From NCBI GenBank assembly GCA_965223405.1, contig CBDCWO010000006.1, forward strand, positions 7,103,584 to 7,167,583: 64,000 bases of DNA. The letters are read 5' to 3'. Below, piece by piece: positions 27,392-36,607 of the stretch. The position numbers and the translations under genes are program-made. This stretch comes from CBDCWO01 sp965223405 (GTDB lineage Bacteria; Bacteroidota; Bacteroidia; Chitinophagales; Saprospiraceae). The notes beneath the pieces are model-generated. The model was not told the DNA's origin, searched no databases, and saw nothing but the letters and a program-made list of their open reading frames with translations. How positions within the stretch are numbered: position 1 is the first letter of the stretch; each line of letters begins with the position of its first letter.

Positions 27392-28159
27392 TTGAGTACC
27401 AAATGGAATCCTGCGCTTTACAACGACAAGCACTCTTTTGTTTATGGTTATGGTGAAAACCTGATAAAGTTACTTGACCCACAAATGAATGAAAGGATTT
27501 TGGACTTAGGTTGTGGGACCGGCCAATTAACGTTCAAAATAAATGAATTTGCCAAAGAAACAATTGGCATAGATAAATCCTCCGAAATGATAAAAGAGGC
27601 CAGATCAAAATTTCCCAATTTGGAATTTCATGTGGGTGACGCTGAAAACTTTTGGTTCGATGATAAATTCGATTCCATTTTCTCGAACGCCACCCTGCAT
27701 TGGGTTAAAAACCCTCGGAATGCCATCAAGTGTATGTTTGAAAATTTAAAACCCCACGGAAAAATCGTGCTTGAATTCGGAGGAAAAGGCAATGTGCACA
27801 CCATTGTCAGCCAATTAAGGGATTCTTTGCGCAGTAGAGATTACATCAAACAAGCAGAATTAAATTTATGGTATTTCCCTTCTATTGGAGAATATTCAAC
27901 TGAATTAGAATCTGTGGGATTTAGAGTACTATTAGCCCAACATTACGACCGGCCTACGGAACTTACAGACCAAAAAACGGGCATAAAGGATTGGATTTCA
28001 ATGTTTGCGAGTGGATTCTTAAAAGGAGTGAATCAAAAGCATATCATCGAGATCAAAGATGAAGTCCAAGCAAGAGTAAAAGGGAAATGCCTGATTAATG
28101 GAAAATGGTTTGCCGACTATAAAAGAATTAGAGTAGTAGCAGAAAAGTCGAAAAACTAA
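27392..28159 (+). CDS. Class I SAM-dependent methyltransferase
   Basis: 255 residues from a TTG start at 27392. The N-terminus (STKWNPALYNDKHSFVYGYGENLI) fits trans-aconitate-methyltransferase-like proteins, which often begin right there, and no good ATG exists nearby. Motif I is ILDLGCGTGQLT (36-47), the acidic residue after strand 2 is in IGIDKSSEMI, motif II is FDSIFSNATLHWV, and the post-II segment is NLKPHGKIVLEFGG. The C-terminal cap (YDRPTELTDQKTGIKDWISMF) matches the same group. The substrate is unknown. It stands alone between remnants, so context does not help. Confidence 0.85.
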   Translation: MSTKWNPALYNDKHSFVYGYGENLIKLLDPQMNERILDLGCGTGQLTFKINEFAKETIGIDKSSEMIKEARSKFPNLEFHVGDAENFWFDDKFDSIFSNATLHWVKNPRNAIKCMFENLKPHGKIVLEFGGKGNVHTIVSQLRDSLRSRDYIKQAELNLWYFPSIGEYSTELESVGFRVLLAQHYDRPTELTDQKTGIKDWISMFASGFLKGVNQKHIIEIKDEVQARVKGKCLINGKWFADYKRIRVVAEKSKN

Positions 28160-28162
28160 AAA

Positions 28163-28285
28163 ATGAATACTGAACAACTGAACGGTCTTTATCGTAGTAA
28201 ATGGACCAGAGTGGATTTTATCCATATATTGAAGCTTTATGATGCAGATTCTGAAGGAATCATCAAGCGAAACAACAATTATTGA
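28163..28285 (+). CDS. Short hypothetical ORF, 40 codons
   Basis: ATG at 28163, 3 bases after the methyltransferase stop, reads MNTEQLNGLYRSKWTRVDFI and ends at 28285. It contains no recognisable domain or signal peptide. It could be a small gene co-transcribed with the methyltransferase or a remnant; I cannot distinguish these. Confidence 0.25.
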   Translation: MNTEQLNGLYRSKWTRVDFIHILKLYDADSEGIIKRNNNY

Positions 28286-28348
28286 AACCTGTGGATATGC
28301 TATTTATATAGGTGAATAAAAGATCACTCGACCTAATACGATAAAACA

Positions 28349-30712
28349 ATGAATGTTAAAAATGACATACTTCTTATTATTTCATCCGTATTCATTTTAT
28401 TCAGTTGTAACGGTATACAAACTGATATCTTTGTAAGCCCGAAGGGAGATAATGAAAATATCGGAACTAAAGAGAATCCTTTTAGGACCATAGATAAGGC
28501 ATTAGAAAAAGCAAAAGCATTAAGAACAAAAACTAAGAAGAACATTACCATTCTGTTATTAGAAGGAGATTTTCATCTTTCATCGCCTTTGTCAATCACT
28601 CCTGCACACAACGACATTTCAATTGTCGGTGTAGATTCACGACAGGTAAGTATTAAAGGCTCAACAGTCCTAAGTGCAAGCTGGAAAAAATTTAATTCAA
28701 ATATTTGGGTCACTGATGTTAAAGATGAAATTGATTTTGACCAATTGTTTATCAATGGAGAAAAGCAAATATTAGCCAGATATCCAAATTATGATGAAAA
28801 CGGAGGCTACTGGCAGGGACATGCTCCGGATGTCATATCAAAGGAGCGAGTTTCTAACTGGAGAAATCCGGCAGGTGGATTTGTACATGCCATGCACTCC
28901 GGCAGATGGGGTGGGTTTCATTTTCAAATTACAGGTGTAAATGAAGAGGGAGAAGTTACCTTAAAGGGTGGTCACCAAAACAACAGGCCTTCTCCTATGC
29001 ATCCTGAATTGCGTATGGTTGAAAATGTTTTTGAAGAACTTGATCGGGAAAGAGAATGGTATTTCGATAAAAAAGAAGCCAAACTATACATCTGGCCCTC
29101 TGAAAATACGGACCTGAACAAAGCTATTGTTGAGGTAAGCACATTAAAACATCTGATTGAGATCATCGGGTCTGAAGCCAAGCCAGTTAAGGGAGTTACT
29201 ATACACGGTATTCAATTCGAACATACCAAACGTACTATAATGGATGAGTATCATCAGCTATTACGTAGTGACTGGACTATCTACAGAGGAGGAGCTGTAT
29301 TGTTGGAGGGAACAGAATCCTGTACCATAAATAATTGTGAATTTTCGAATTTGGGAGGCAATGTGATTTTTGTTAATGGATATAACAGAATGGTCGAAAT
29401 AATTGAAAACCACATTCATGATTGTGGAGCAACGGCAATCAGCTTTGTAGGAGATACTTCGGCGGTGCGTTCTCCATCATATCAATATAGTGAGTTTGTC
29501 CCTATAGAAAGAATGGATACGACCCCTGGGCCGGCTAACAATCGTTTTCCTTCTGAATGTAAAGTGGTGAACAACCTTATCTATCGGATTGGCCGTATTG
29601 AGAAACAAGTAGCTGGAGTACAGATCTCAATGGCAATGAACATTCACCTGAAGCATAATAGTATCTATGAGGTCCCCCGGGCCGGTATCAACATCAGCGA
29701 AGGCACATGGGGTGGTCACCTCATCGAGTATAATGACGTATTTAATACCGTCTTGGAGTCAGGAGACCACGGTGCATTTAACTCATGGGGTAGAGATCGC
29801 TTCTGGCACCCTCATTGGAATAGGATGGATAGCCTGGTAAAAGCCAATCCGAAAATACCTTATTGGGATGCCATACACACCACGATAATCCGTAATAATC
29901 GTTTTCGCTGTGATCACGGTTGGGACATTGATTTAGACGATGGATCATCCAATTATCACATTTATGATAATCTATGCCTGAATGGAGGCATCAAGCTCCG
30001 TGAAGGATACTATCGGGTTGTGGAAAACAATATCATGGTAAATAATGGCTTCCATCCGCATGTGTGGTTCGACAATAGTGAGGATATTTTTAGAAAAAAT
30101 ATAATGATGACGAAACACTTCCCTATTCGCCTAAGGGGGTGGGGTAAAGAAGTAGACTTTAACCTGTTTCCCGATTCTATGGCATTGCGTTTTGCTCATG
30201 AAAACCAAACCGATAGACATAGTTTATATGGCAATCCAAATTTTGTTAATCCCGAAAAAGGTAACTTTTCAATTGCTGAAAATTCGCCTGCCTTTGAAAT
30301 TGGATTCAAAAACTTTTCGATGGATAGTTTTGGAGTTCAAAAAAAGGACTTAAAATCCATGGCAAAACAACCGGACTTCCCGGAACTAAATATAGCCTCT
30401 TTTCAAAATCAAAAGAAAAGCACAAAAAAGTGGTTGGGAGGTACGCTAAAAAATATTGAGACTCTGGCCGAACAATCCGCGTCAGGATTACACCATTTGG
30501 ATGGGATTCTGGTGTTAAATGTAAAGGAAAACAGTAAACTGGCAATTTCCGGAATAACCAACGGTGATGTAATTGTTGGAATCGAAGGTCAGAAAGTCAA
30601 AAATATATCCGATCTGTTAAGTAAATATCAAGAAAACCTTTGGCACGGAAAAATTAGGTTGAACATCATCCGGCATCAAGAGGAAAGAGATGTGCTTGTC
30701 GTACTGCAATAA
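28349..30712 (+). CDS. Right-handed parallel beta-helix lipoprotein with C-terminal PDZ domain
   Basis: 787 residues. The lipobox LFSC places the lipid Cys at 20. IFVSPKGDNENIGTKENPFRTIDKALEKA (27-55) is the typical opening of DUF1565/pectate-lyase-like beta-helix proteins. The long central part repeats N-rich turns (CTINNCEFSNLGGNVIFVNG; IENHIHDCGATAISF; IRNNRFRCDHGWDIDLDDGSSNYHIYDN), as in polysaccharide lyases and GH beta-helix enzymes. Residues about 710-787 form a PDZ-like domain (GILVLNVKENSKLAISGITNGDVIVGIEGQKV). The helix probably binds or cleaves a polysaccharide at the cell surface; the PDZ fusion suggests a protein partner or regulation by chain ends. No reaction can be assigned. 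Confidence 0.75.
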   Translation: MNVKNDILLIISSVFILFSCNGIQTDIFVSPKGDNENIGTKENPFRTIDKALEKAKALRTKTKKNITILLLEGDFHLSSPLSITPAHNDISIVGVDSRQVSIKGSTVLSASWKKFNSNIWVTDVKDEIDFDQLFINGEKQILARYPNYDENGGYWQGHAPDVISKERVSNWRNPAGGFVHAMHSGRWGGFHFQITGVNEEGEVTLKGGHQNNRPSPMHPELRMVENVFEELDREREWYFDKKEAKLYIWPSENTDLNKAIVEVSTLKHLIEIIGSEAKPVKGVTIHGIQFEHTKRTIMDEYHQLLRSDWTIYRGGAVLLEGTESCTINNCEFSNLGGNVIFVNGYNRMVEIIENHIHDCGATAISFVGDTSAVRSPSYQYSEFVPIERMDTTPGPANNRFPSECKVVNNLIYRIGRIEKQVAGVQISMAMNIHLKHNSIYEVPRAGINISEGTWGGHLIEYNDVFNTVLESGDHGAFNSWGRDRFWHPHWNRMDSLVKANPKIPYWDAIHTTIIRNNRFRCDHGWDIDLDDGSSNYHIYDNLCLNGGIKLREGYYRVVENNIMVNNGFHPHVWFDNSEDIFRKNIMMTKHFPIRLRGWGKEVDFNLFPDSMALRFAHENQTDRHSLYGNPNFVNPEKGNFSIAENSPAFEIGFKNFSMDSFGVQKKDLKSMAKQPDFPELNIASFQNQKKSTKKWLGGTLKNIETLAEQSASGLHHLDGILVLNVKENSKLAISGITNGDVIVGIEGQKVKNISDLLSKYQENLWHGKIRLNIIRHQEERDVLVVLQ

Positions 30713-30844
30713 ATTGCACACAACACCTGCAACCAATGATATCGATATTTCTCATCAGGTGGTTTGAAATAGGTTTAGATCAAGCAGGCCAAAATCGCCA
30801 TTTCAATCCTAATTATTATTAATTTCACCTCCAAATAAAGCTAT

Positions 30845-31393
30845 ATGAAAACTTCGACCCATACAACGATTATATCCTTGTTTAGGTATTATAAATCATT
30901 GGGCGAAAAATCGATTGTTAACCTTACTGATGAACAAATTGTTTTTCAATACGATAAAAATGATAATTCCATTGGACAAATAATTAAACACCTAGCAGGA
31001 AATATGACGTCTCGATTTACTGACTTTTACGATACTGACGGTGAAAAGTCCTGGAGAAATAGGGACAGTGAGTTTGTCAATCCCCCCTCCTCAAAAAATG
31101 AGGCAATTAAACTTTGGGAATCCGGCTGGGAGATTCTGTTTAAGGTTCTGGATCCGATGACACCAGCTGATTTAGCTAAAATAGTCTATATCCGCAATCA
31201 GGGCCACACCGTGGAAGAGGCTTTACTTCGTCAACTGGCTCATTACGTTTACCATATCGGTCAAATCATATATCTTGCCAAGTCAATGAAGGGGTCGAAG
31301 TGGCAAACCCTCTCCATACCTAAAGGTAAATCACAGCAATACAACCAAGATAAATTTTCCGCAGAAAAGTCACGGAGATTCTTTACGGAATAG
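30845..31393 (+). CDS. DinB/DUF1572-family protein
   Basis: 182 residues. The four-helix-bundle DinB superfamily is indicated by the histidines that would bind a metal: His in IGQIIKHLAGNMTSR (about residue 48) and two in RQLAHYVYHIGQIIYLAK (about 132-138). YKSLGEKSIVNLTDEQI opens helix 1. DUF1572 members (YfiT/BstA-like) are metal-dependent hydrolases or thiol-transferases of mostly unknown substrate. Cytoplasmic. It stands alone, with a 132-base gap upstream, so it is likely monocistronic. Confidence 0.8.
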   Translation: MKTSTHTTIISLFRYYKSLGEKSIVNLTDEQIVFQYDKNDNSIGQIIKHLAGNMTSRFTDFYDTDGEKSWRNRDSEFVNPPSSKNEAIKLWESGWEILFKVLDPMTPADLAKIVYIRNQGHTVEEALLRQLAHYVYHIGQIIYLAKSMKGSKWQTLSIPKGKSQQYNQDKFSAEKSRRFFTE

Positions 31394-31400
31394 TTATGTA

Positions 31401-31420
31401 CTGACGAGCTTCGCTGTCAG
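31401..31420 (+). terminator. Hairpin after the DinB-like gene
   Basis: CTGACGAGC and GCTGTCAG form an imperfect stem (5 + 2-3 bp, one bulge) 8 bases past the stop codon, followed by CATTTTG. It is a plausible weak terminator, without a long T-run. Confidence 0.3.
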
Positions 31421-31498
31421 CATTTTGTAGTGAGTTGTGAGTTCTGAGCTGAGTGTAGATGCCTGAATAAGGTTGCCCGATTTATAATCCCCAGAATC

Positions 31499-31545
31499 TA
31501 CCCTCTGTCTTCTGATGTCTGTCTTCTGTCTTCTGATACTGGGAA
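31499..31545. repeat. Short direct repeat of TCTGTCTTCTGA type
   Basis: CCCTCTGTCTTCTGATGTCTGTCTTCTGTCTTCTGATACTG contains three close copies of a (TC)TGTCTTCTGA unit, one of them truncated. It lies in the 219-base gap before lysA and looks like a small simple-sequence array. Confidence 0.5.
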
Positions 31546-31565
31546 ATTTGTTAGACTTCAACCTA

Positions 31566-31593
31566 TTGAACCTCAATCATCTGATTATCTTTG
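31566..31593 (+). promoter_or_regulatory. Bacteroidota-type promoter for lysA
   Basis: TTG at 31566-31568 and TATCTTTG at 31586-31593, separated by 17 bases, match the -33 TTTG / -7 TAnnTTTG consensus of the primary sigma factor in this phylum. A start near 31600 would leave a very short leader before the lysA ATG at 31613. Confidence 0.5.
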
Positions 31594-31612
31594 CGGTTTT
31601 ACATGAATTGAT

Positions 31613-32857
31613 ATGCAAATAAAAAATCAACAGTATATAATAGGTGGGGTTAAGGTCCTTGATTTGGTGAAGCAATTTGATACACCCATTTATGTGTATG
31701 ATTCCTCCCAAATCATTTCTCAATATCAAAAATTAACCCAGGCCATCGATGTTCCTGATTTACGTATCAATTATGCTTGTAAGGCCAATACAAATCCGGC
31801 GATCCTTAAGCTGATGCAGGCACTGGGATCAGGTATTGATGCGGTATCGTATGGCGAGGTGCTGATTGCATTACAAAATGGTTTCAAGCCGGATAGGATT
31901 ATGTATACTCCGAGCTCAGTAGATCTAAAAGAAGTAGAGGCTGTGATGGAAACTGGAGTAATGATCAACATCGACAATTTAGTCATCTTAGAAAATCTGG
32001 GTCATAAATATCCAGGGATCGAGCTGGGAATCAGAATAAATCCCCATATCATGGCAGGAGGGAATGACAAAATCTCTACTGGTCACATCGATTCTAAATT
32101 TGGAATTTCCATTCACCAGCTACCTCTGGTTAAGCGAATTATTGAAAACTTGGGAATTAAGTTGCAAGGATTGCACATGCATACCGGATCAGATATCTTA
32201 GATGTAGATGTGTTTCTACGTGCAGCCGACATATTATTTAATACTGCAGCCCAATTTCCCAATCTGAGTTACATTGACTTTGGTAGCGGATTTAAGGTAG
32301 CATATAAAAAAGACGACTACGAAACCAATGTTGCAGAGTTCGGAAAGAAAATAAGTGAGAAGTTTGTCAATTTTTGTAAATCCTATGGAAAATCATTACA
32401 ATTAATATTTGAACCCGGGAAATACCTGGTCAGTTCAGCGGGATACTTTTTGGTAAAGACTAATGTGGTCAAGCAGACTCCTTCAACGATATTTGTTGGC
32501 GTTAATTCAGGGTTTAACCACTTAATTAGACCCATGTTCTACAATTCATACCATGAAATTGTAAACATTTCAAATCCCAAAGGAAATCCAAGATTGTATA
32601 CGGTGGTGGGATATATCTGTGAAACAGACACTTTTGCTTACAATCGCAAAATTGCTGAAATTAAGACGGACGACATCCTGTGCTTCAAGAATGCAGGAGC
32701 TTATTGCAGTAGCATGGCATCCAGATATAATTCACGTTTCCTGCCGGCGGAAATTTTAGTACATCAAGGTAAACCCTATTTGATTCGGGAAGCCGATAAA
32801 CTTGAAGATCTGACCAGAAAATATGTTGATGCTCCAATTGATGATTGGAATGGATAA
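31613..32857 (+). CDS. lysA: Diaminopimelate decarboxylase
   Basis: 414 residues. Fold-type III PLP enzyme converting meso-diaminopimelate to lysine, the last step of lysine synthesis. PLP-lysine is in RINYACKANTNPAI (Lys57). GLHMHTGSD and YIDFGSGF are the conserved barrel motifs near 182-190 and 221-228, and FEPGKYLVSSAGYFL near 264-278. The C-terminal domain holds the substrate-binding CETDTFAY and NAGAYCSSMASRYNSR motifs with the catalytic Cys supplied across the dimer. Length is normal. It is monocistronic between an AT-rich gap and a convergent ankyrin gene. The alternative, a related decarboxylase such as carboxynorspermidine decarboxylase, is less likely given these motifs. Confidence 0.92.
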   Translation: MQIKNQQYIIGGVKVLDLVKQFDTPIYVYDSSQIISQYQKLTQAIDVPDLRINYACKANTNPAILKLMQALGSGIDAVSYGEVLIALQNGFKPDRIMYTPSSVDLKEVEAVMETGVMINIDNLVILENLGHKYPGIELGIRINPHIMAGGNDKISTGHIDSKFGISIHQLPLVKRIIENLGIKLQGLHMHTGSDILDVDVFLRAADILFNTAAQFPNLSYIDFGSGFKVAYKKDDYETNVAEFGKKISEKFVNFCKSYGKSLQLIFEPGKYLVSSAGYFLVKTNVVKQTPSTIFVGVNSGFNHLIRPMFYNSYHEIVNISNPKGNPRLYTVVGYICETDTFAYNRKIAEIKTDDILCFKNAGAYCSSMASRYNSRFLPAEILVHQGKPYLIREADKLEDLTRKYVDAPIDDWNG

Positions 32858-32908
32858 TGGCCTATTAATGCCAATTCCGGTTTTATCAGCAACAGGAGGT
32901 CGGATAAT

Positions 32909-33637
32909 TCATTCCGGAAGATAATCTCCCATTAAATTCCAATCCATGGAATTTCCCCATTTATCGCCATGATCGCTTACATTTTTAACCACATGTCCTT
33001 GGCCTATGGTATGGGACCCAAAGGTCAACAACGAGAGTATTTTTCCAGGTCTCAGGTGCTCACTGGCCCAACTCAAAGGTGAATTACCATAAGCATCTCT
33101 GGCGGATTTATCAGCACCATTGGCCAGTAAAAACTCAATTGTTTGCAAATCTGAATAAGCTGCGGCTCGATGCAAGGGGGTTTCCCCTTTGGTACGCACA
33201 TCCCTCATAAATGCCCCGGACTCCACTCCAGGTGTTGTTTTTACATTAATTTTGGCTCCTTTTTCGACGAGCAATCTCACTGTATAGAAATAATAGGGCC
33301 GACCCGCTTTACAAAGCGCATTGTGTAATGGTGTTTCACCGGTTTCAGCAATTTGTACATTGACATCAGCACCCTGGTTTATCAGGAAATCACAGACTTT
33401 CCAGTGTCCGAAAAACGCGGCATTTCCCAATTCCTGATCCAAATCGATACTTTGTAAGTCTCCACCTGAATCCAGAATTACCTTAAGTCCGGTAACATCA
33501 TTATAATATACCAGCCATTGCAGTAGTTTAATTCGACCTTGGTGAAGAAGATCCTGCCAATTAGGCTTTTTTAAGAGTTGTAAGATGAAGTCAGTCCTTC
33601 CTCGTTCGATATACGTAACTATTTCTTTAATATCCAT
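32909..33637 (-). CDS. Ankyrin-repeat protein
   Basis: 242 residues, no signal peptide. Ankyrin repeats are seen at GNAAFFGHWKVCDFLINQGADVNVQ (about 72-96), GETPLHNALCKAGRPYYFYTVRLLVEKGAKINVK (about 101-134), and GETPLHRAAAYSDLQTIEFLLANGADKSARD (about 151-181). The N-terminal 70 residues are helical and may be a degenerate repeat. The C-terminus (PGKILSLLTFGSHTIGQG...) is not recognised. Such cytosolic ankyrin proteins act through protein contacts; no partner is suggested by the neighbours. It is convergent with lysA. Confidence 0.85.
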   Translation of the reverse strand: MDIKEIVTYIERGRTDFILQLLKKPNWQDLLHQGRIKLLQWLVYYNDVTGLKVILDSGGDLQSIDLDQELGNAAFFGHWKVCDFLINQGADVNVQIAETGETPLHNALCKAGRPYYFYTVRLLVEKGAKINVKTTPGVESGAFMRDVRTKGETPLHRAAAYSDLQTIEFLLANGADKSARDAYGNSPLSWASEHLRPGKILSLLTFGSHTIGQGHVVKNVSDHGDKWGNSMDWNLMGDYLPE

Positions 33638-33912
33638 TGCTACTATTTTGGTTACAAGTTTTCATTACCTTAAAGTAAGCACAAAACCGAAATTCGATTA
33701 CAAGTTATCGCAATTAGCTAGGAATCAAAAACATAAGTAGTCAAACTCAATCTGATTGTGAGATAATATGATTAGTATTAAGAGTTAATTCTATTGATCG
33801 AGAACCACTCGAATCTAATGCCGCATAATACAATTTCCAGACAGTTTTATGGTACAGTAAAATTACAATTGAGCATACCGTAAAAAATATCCTAACAAGT
33901 AATTTGGTATCC

Positions 33913-34947
33913 CTATAGCAGGTGGATATTATTCTGCTCGCACTGTTTTACCATTTCCACCGGCCAGATACTTGATTGGATTTCACCAATGTGGGCTTTT
34001 CTTAAAAAATACATGCACAATCTTGATTGCCCGATACCACCTCCAATGGAAAGTGGTAATTTATCACTTAGCAGTTTGGAATGCCAGTAAAGATCTTTAC
34101 GCTTTTCCTGCCCACTTATTTGTAATTGTTTCAACAAGACGTCTTTATCCACTCGAATTCCCATCGAAGATATTTCAAATGCAGTGCCCAGGATAGGATT
34201 CCAAATAACGATATCACCATTTAAACCTTTATAACCATTGACAGTAGGTGTGGTCCAATCGTCATAATCAGGAGCTCGACCATCATGAATTTCTCCAGAA
34301 GCCATGGAGCCTCCAATCCCAATGATGAAAATCGCACCATACCTTTTTGCAGCTTCATTTTCCCTCTCCTTTGGTGTTAATTTAGGATATTCTTTCTCCA
34401 AATCTTCGCTGTGTAGAAAGGTAATATCCTCTGGCAAATAAGGTTCGATCTGGGGAAATTGCTCATTCACCAAAAATTCTGTGCGCACTAGGGAGGAGTA
34501 TATTTTTCTAACCATTTTTTTGAGAAAATTAAGGTTGCGATCTTCACGATTGATCACTCGCTCCCAATCCCATTGATCGACATACAAAGAATGGATATTG
34601 GTTAACTCTTCGTCGGGACGAATGGCATTCATATCGGTATAAATACCATATCCTGCCGAAATTCCTAAATCCGCCAGTGCCAATCGTTTCCACTTTGCCA
34701 AGGACTGGACAATTTCAGCCTGATGATCTTCCATCTCCTTTATGGGAAAAGCAACAGGACGCTCAATCCCATTTAGATCATCATTGATACCGGTTCCCTG
34801 TTTAACAAATAAGGGAGCTGTGATTCTCCTTAATCTTAAACCAGAGGCAAGGTTGGTCTGAAAGGTATCCTTCACAAACTTTATCGCCTGTTCAGTTTGT
34901 TGCAGATCCATGGGCGAACGATATCCTTTTGGTATGATAAGTTTCAT
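33913..34947 (-). CDS. asnA: Aspartate-ammonia ligase (asparagine synthetase A)
   Basis: 344 residues, close to the about 330 of the characterised enzyme. The sequence fits AsnA end to end: QTEQAIKFVKDTFQTNLASGLRLRRITAPLFVKQGTGINDDLNG, PIKEMEDHQAEIVQSLAKWKRLALADLG, GIYTDMNAIRPDEELTNIHSLYVDQWDWE (class II aaRS-like fold), then FIIGIGGSMASGEIHDGRAPDYDDWTTP and LPLSIGGGIGQSRLCMYFL near the C-terminus. It makes asparagine from aspartate, ammonia and ATP in the cytosol. It lies alone on the minus strand with a promoter-like box about 130 bases upstream (35070-35077). Confidence 0.95.
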   Translation of the reverse strand: MKLIIPKGYRSPMDLQQTEQAIKFVKDTFQTNLASGLRLRRITAPLFVKQGTGINDDLNGIERPVAFPIKEMEDHQAEIVQSLAKWKRLALADLGISAGYGIYTDMNAIRPDEELTNIHSLYVDQWDWERVINREDRNLNFLKKMVRKIYSSLVRTEFLVNEQFPQIEPYLPEDITFLHSEDLEKEYPKLTPKERENEAAKRYGAIFIIGIGGSMASGEIHDGRAPDYDDWTTPTVNGYKGLNGDIVIWNPILGTAFEISSMGIRVDKDVLLKQLQISGQEKRKDLYWHSKLLSDKLPLSIGGGIGQSRLCMYFLRKAHIGEIQSSIWPVEMVKQCEQNNIHLL

Positions 34948-35069
34948 AGTTTACAATTTGATGCTATTTGATGGCTCCAATAAGTTTTACTCACTCACTG
35001 GAAGGATAAAAAAATCTGGTTATACGCCTGGGCAATAATAATGCAGGCAATAATAATTTTAAAAAAATG

Positions 35070-35077
35070 CAAATATA
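35070..35077 (-). promoter_or_regulatory. TAnnTTTG -7 box upstream of asnA
   Basis: On the minus strand the sequence reads TATATTTG, matching TAnnTTTG. No clear -33 TTTG is seen 17-21 bases upstream. A transcript from here would have a leader of about 115 bases before asnA. Confidence 0.35.
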
Positions 35078-35222
35078 GATTATTTATTATTTAGCAGGAA
35101 ATCAGGTGAGATATCACTAAATCATAGCTAACTCACCACAACCTTAATCTCAATACCCGCTCAGATCAAAAACATTGAATTAAACATGGGAGCCGAAATA
35201 ATAAAATAGTTCTACACTGATA

Positions 35223-35939
35223 TCAGACAGTAAAATACACCGTTGCCAGACCGGCAACAATGGCCAAAACTTTCAAGGCCGATATCGGCTGATGGCCTGA
35301 CTTTTGCTCTACTTCAAACAGGATTGTCGTGCTGATGTGCAAGAAAAGTCCAACGACCAATGCCAAAATGCGCTTATGTGTCAAATCATCAATGGTGATC
35401 AATCCCGAAATAAGAGATCCCAAGGGCGACATCAGGCTGAAAATCAAAATGCAAATAAAAATTGTAGATTTTGAGATTGCAATACTCCGCAAAAACAAAA
35501 CCAGCGCAAAAGCAGCCGGCAGTTTGTGAGTGATGACTCCCAATAAATAATGGTGGTGATGATGGTGTTCATGCGCAAATGAGTTTAGCGGAAAACCTTC
35601 CAGAAATGCATGAAGGCATAACCCAATCATTACCGAAAACACAAACCCGTGTTGATGATCTGGGCTTCCGTGTAAGTGTCCATGTTCAATCCCTTTGGAA
35701 AATTGTTCTAATATCAATTGAATAATAAATCCTATCATTACCCATAGACCAATCGAAGTTGCACTTTCTGAATATACAATTGGAAGAAGGAGTAGGAATG
35801 AAATACCCATCAGATAGGCACCGCTGAAAGATAAAAACAGTTTGGGCCAATACGTATCTTGTAAGGAGGATAACTTGATAGCCAGGAAACCTCCTACCCA
35901 AACGGTCACCACCAGTAAAAAAACCATCATCCAATCCAT
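35223..35939 (-). CDS. ZIP family metal transporter
   Basis: 238 residues with about seven hydrophobic segments. Two His-rich regions, GHLHGSPDHQHG near 84-95 and HEHHHHHHYLLG in the loop near 123-134, are typical of ZIP metal-binding loops. The HAFLEGFPLNSF segment (His, Glu) is the conserved helix-IV metal site and HKLPAAFALVLFLRS is helix V with its H-x-x-P-A/E motif. Zn2+ or Fe2+ uptake across the inner membrane is expected. It lies 6 bases downstream of a PAP2 gene on the same strand, so the two are probably co-transcribed. Confidence 0.88.
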   Translation of the reverse strand: MDWMMVFLLVVTVWVGGFLAIKLSSLQDTYWPKLFLSFSGAYLMGISFLLLLPIVYSESATSIGLWVMIGFIIQLILEQFSKGIEHGHLHGSPDHQHGFVFSVMIGLCLHAFLEGFPLNSFAHEHHHHHHYLLGVITHKLPAAFALVLFLRSIAISKSTIFICILIFSLMSPLGSLISGLITIDDLTHKRILALVVGLFLHISTTILFEVEQKSGHQPISALKVLAIVAGLATVYFTV

Positions 35940-35945
35940 TACACT

Positions 35946-36506
35946 CTAATATTTAACCAATCCGCTGAATTTATACAATTTACTAATAACCAATGCACAC
36001 ATAATTCCCAGTAATCCACCTGCCACGACATCCATTGGATAGTGCACTCCTACATACACTTGTGCATAACTGACAACAGCAGCCCAAAAAACCAGCAAAG
36101 ATACAACCCATCGACTGCGGACATTCAATAACCAAATCAAACTAAACGACAACCCAAAGTGATTGGCCGCATGCGACGAGGTAAAACTGTAGCCCGATCC
36201 GCAATGAACCCGAATTGCTGCCTGGGCCGAATAGGTTTTACAAGGGCGAGATCTTTCTACCGAAGGTTTAATGACTCTACTACTTAAAGTATCCGTCAAA
36301 ATAAAAGTGCAAACTACAGCTCCTAAAAGAATCAGGCCTTTCCGATGAAAATTGATGAGCAAAAAGCTAATCAAGAAAACATAAAGTGGCAGCCAGGTAT
36401 ATTTATTTCTAATGACAGGCATTAAATAATTCAATAAATCATGGGTCCATTCCTGGTTGATTTGGTGGAAAAGTGAAGCATCAAATTGTAAAATCGTGTC
36501 AATCAT
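35946..36506 (-). CDS. PAP2-family membrane phosphatase
   Basis: 186 residues with five or six membrane helices. The three PAP2 motifs are: KPSVERSRP (K-x6-R-P, near 86-94), FTSSHAANH (the P-S-G-H motif, here T-S-S-H, near 117-125), and QVYVGVHYPMDV (near 158-169), where the usual S-R of the third motif is A-Q. The histidines are kept, so catalysis is still likely. Family members dephosphorylate undecaprenyl-pyrophosphate, lipid A or phosphatidate on the outer face of the inner membrane. The specific substrate is unknown. It is the first gene of a pair with the ZIP gene. Confidence 0.85.
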   Translation of the reverse strand: MIDTILQFDASLFHQINQEWTHDLLNYLMPVIRNKYTWLPLYVFLISFLLINFHRKGLILLGAVVCTFILTDTLSSRVIKPSVERSRPCKTYSAQAAIRVHCGSGYSFTSSHAANHFGLSFSLIWLLNVRSRWVVSLLVFWAAVVSYAQVYVGVHYPMDVVAGGLLGIMCALVISKLYKFSGLVKY

Positions 36507-36571
36507 GCTCCTCGCAAATTTATCCCATAGTCAATAAATCCACACAAACTAAAATAATAAACCAAATCACT

Positions 36572-36579
36572 TAATTTTG
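36572..36579 (+). promoter_or_regulatory. TAATTTTG -7 box upstream of the mutase gene
   Basis: TAATTTTG at 36572-36579 matches TAnnTTTG and lies 28 bases before the ATG at 36608. No convincing -33 partner is seen. Confidence 0.35.
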
Positions 36580-36607
36580 TATTTCAAAAGTAAAGATATT
36601 CAAGATT

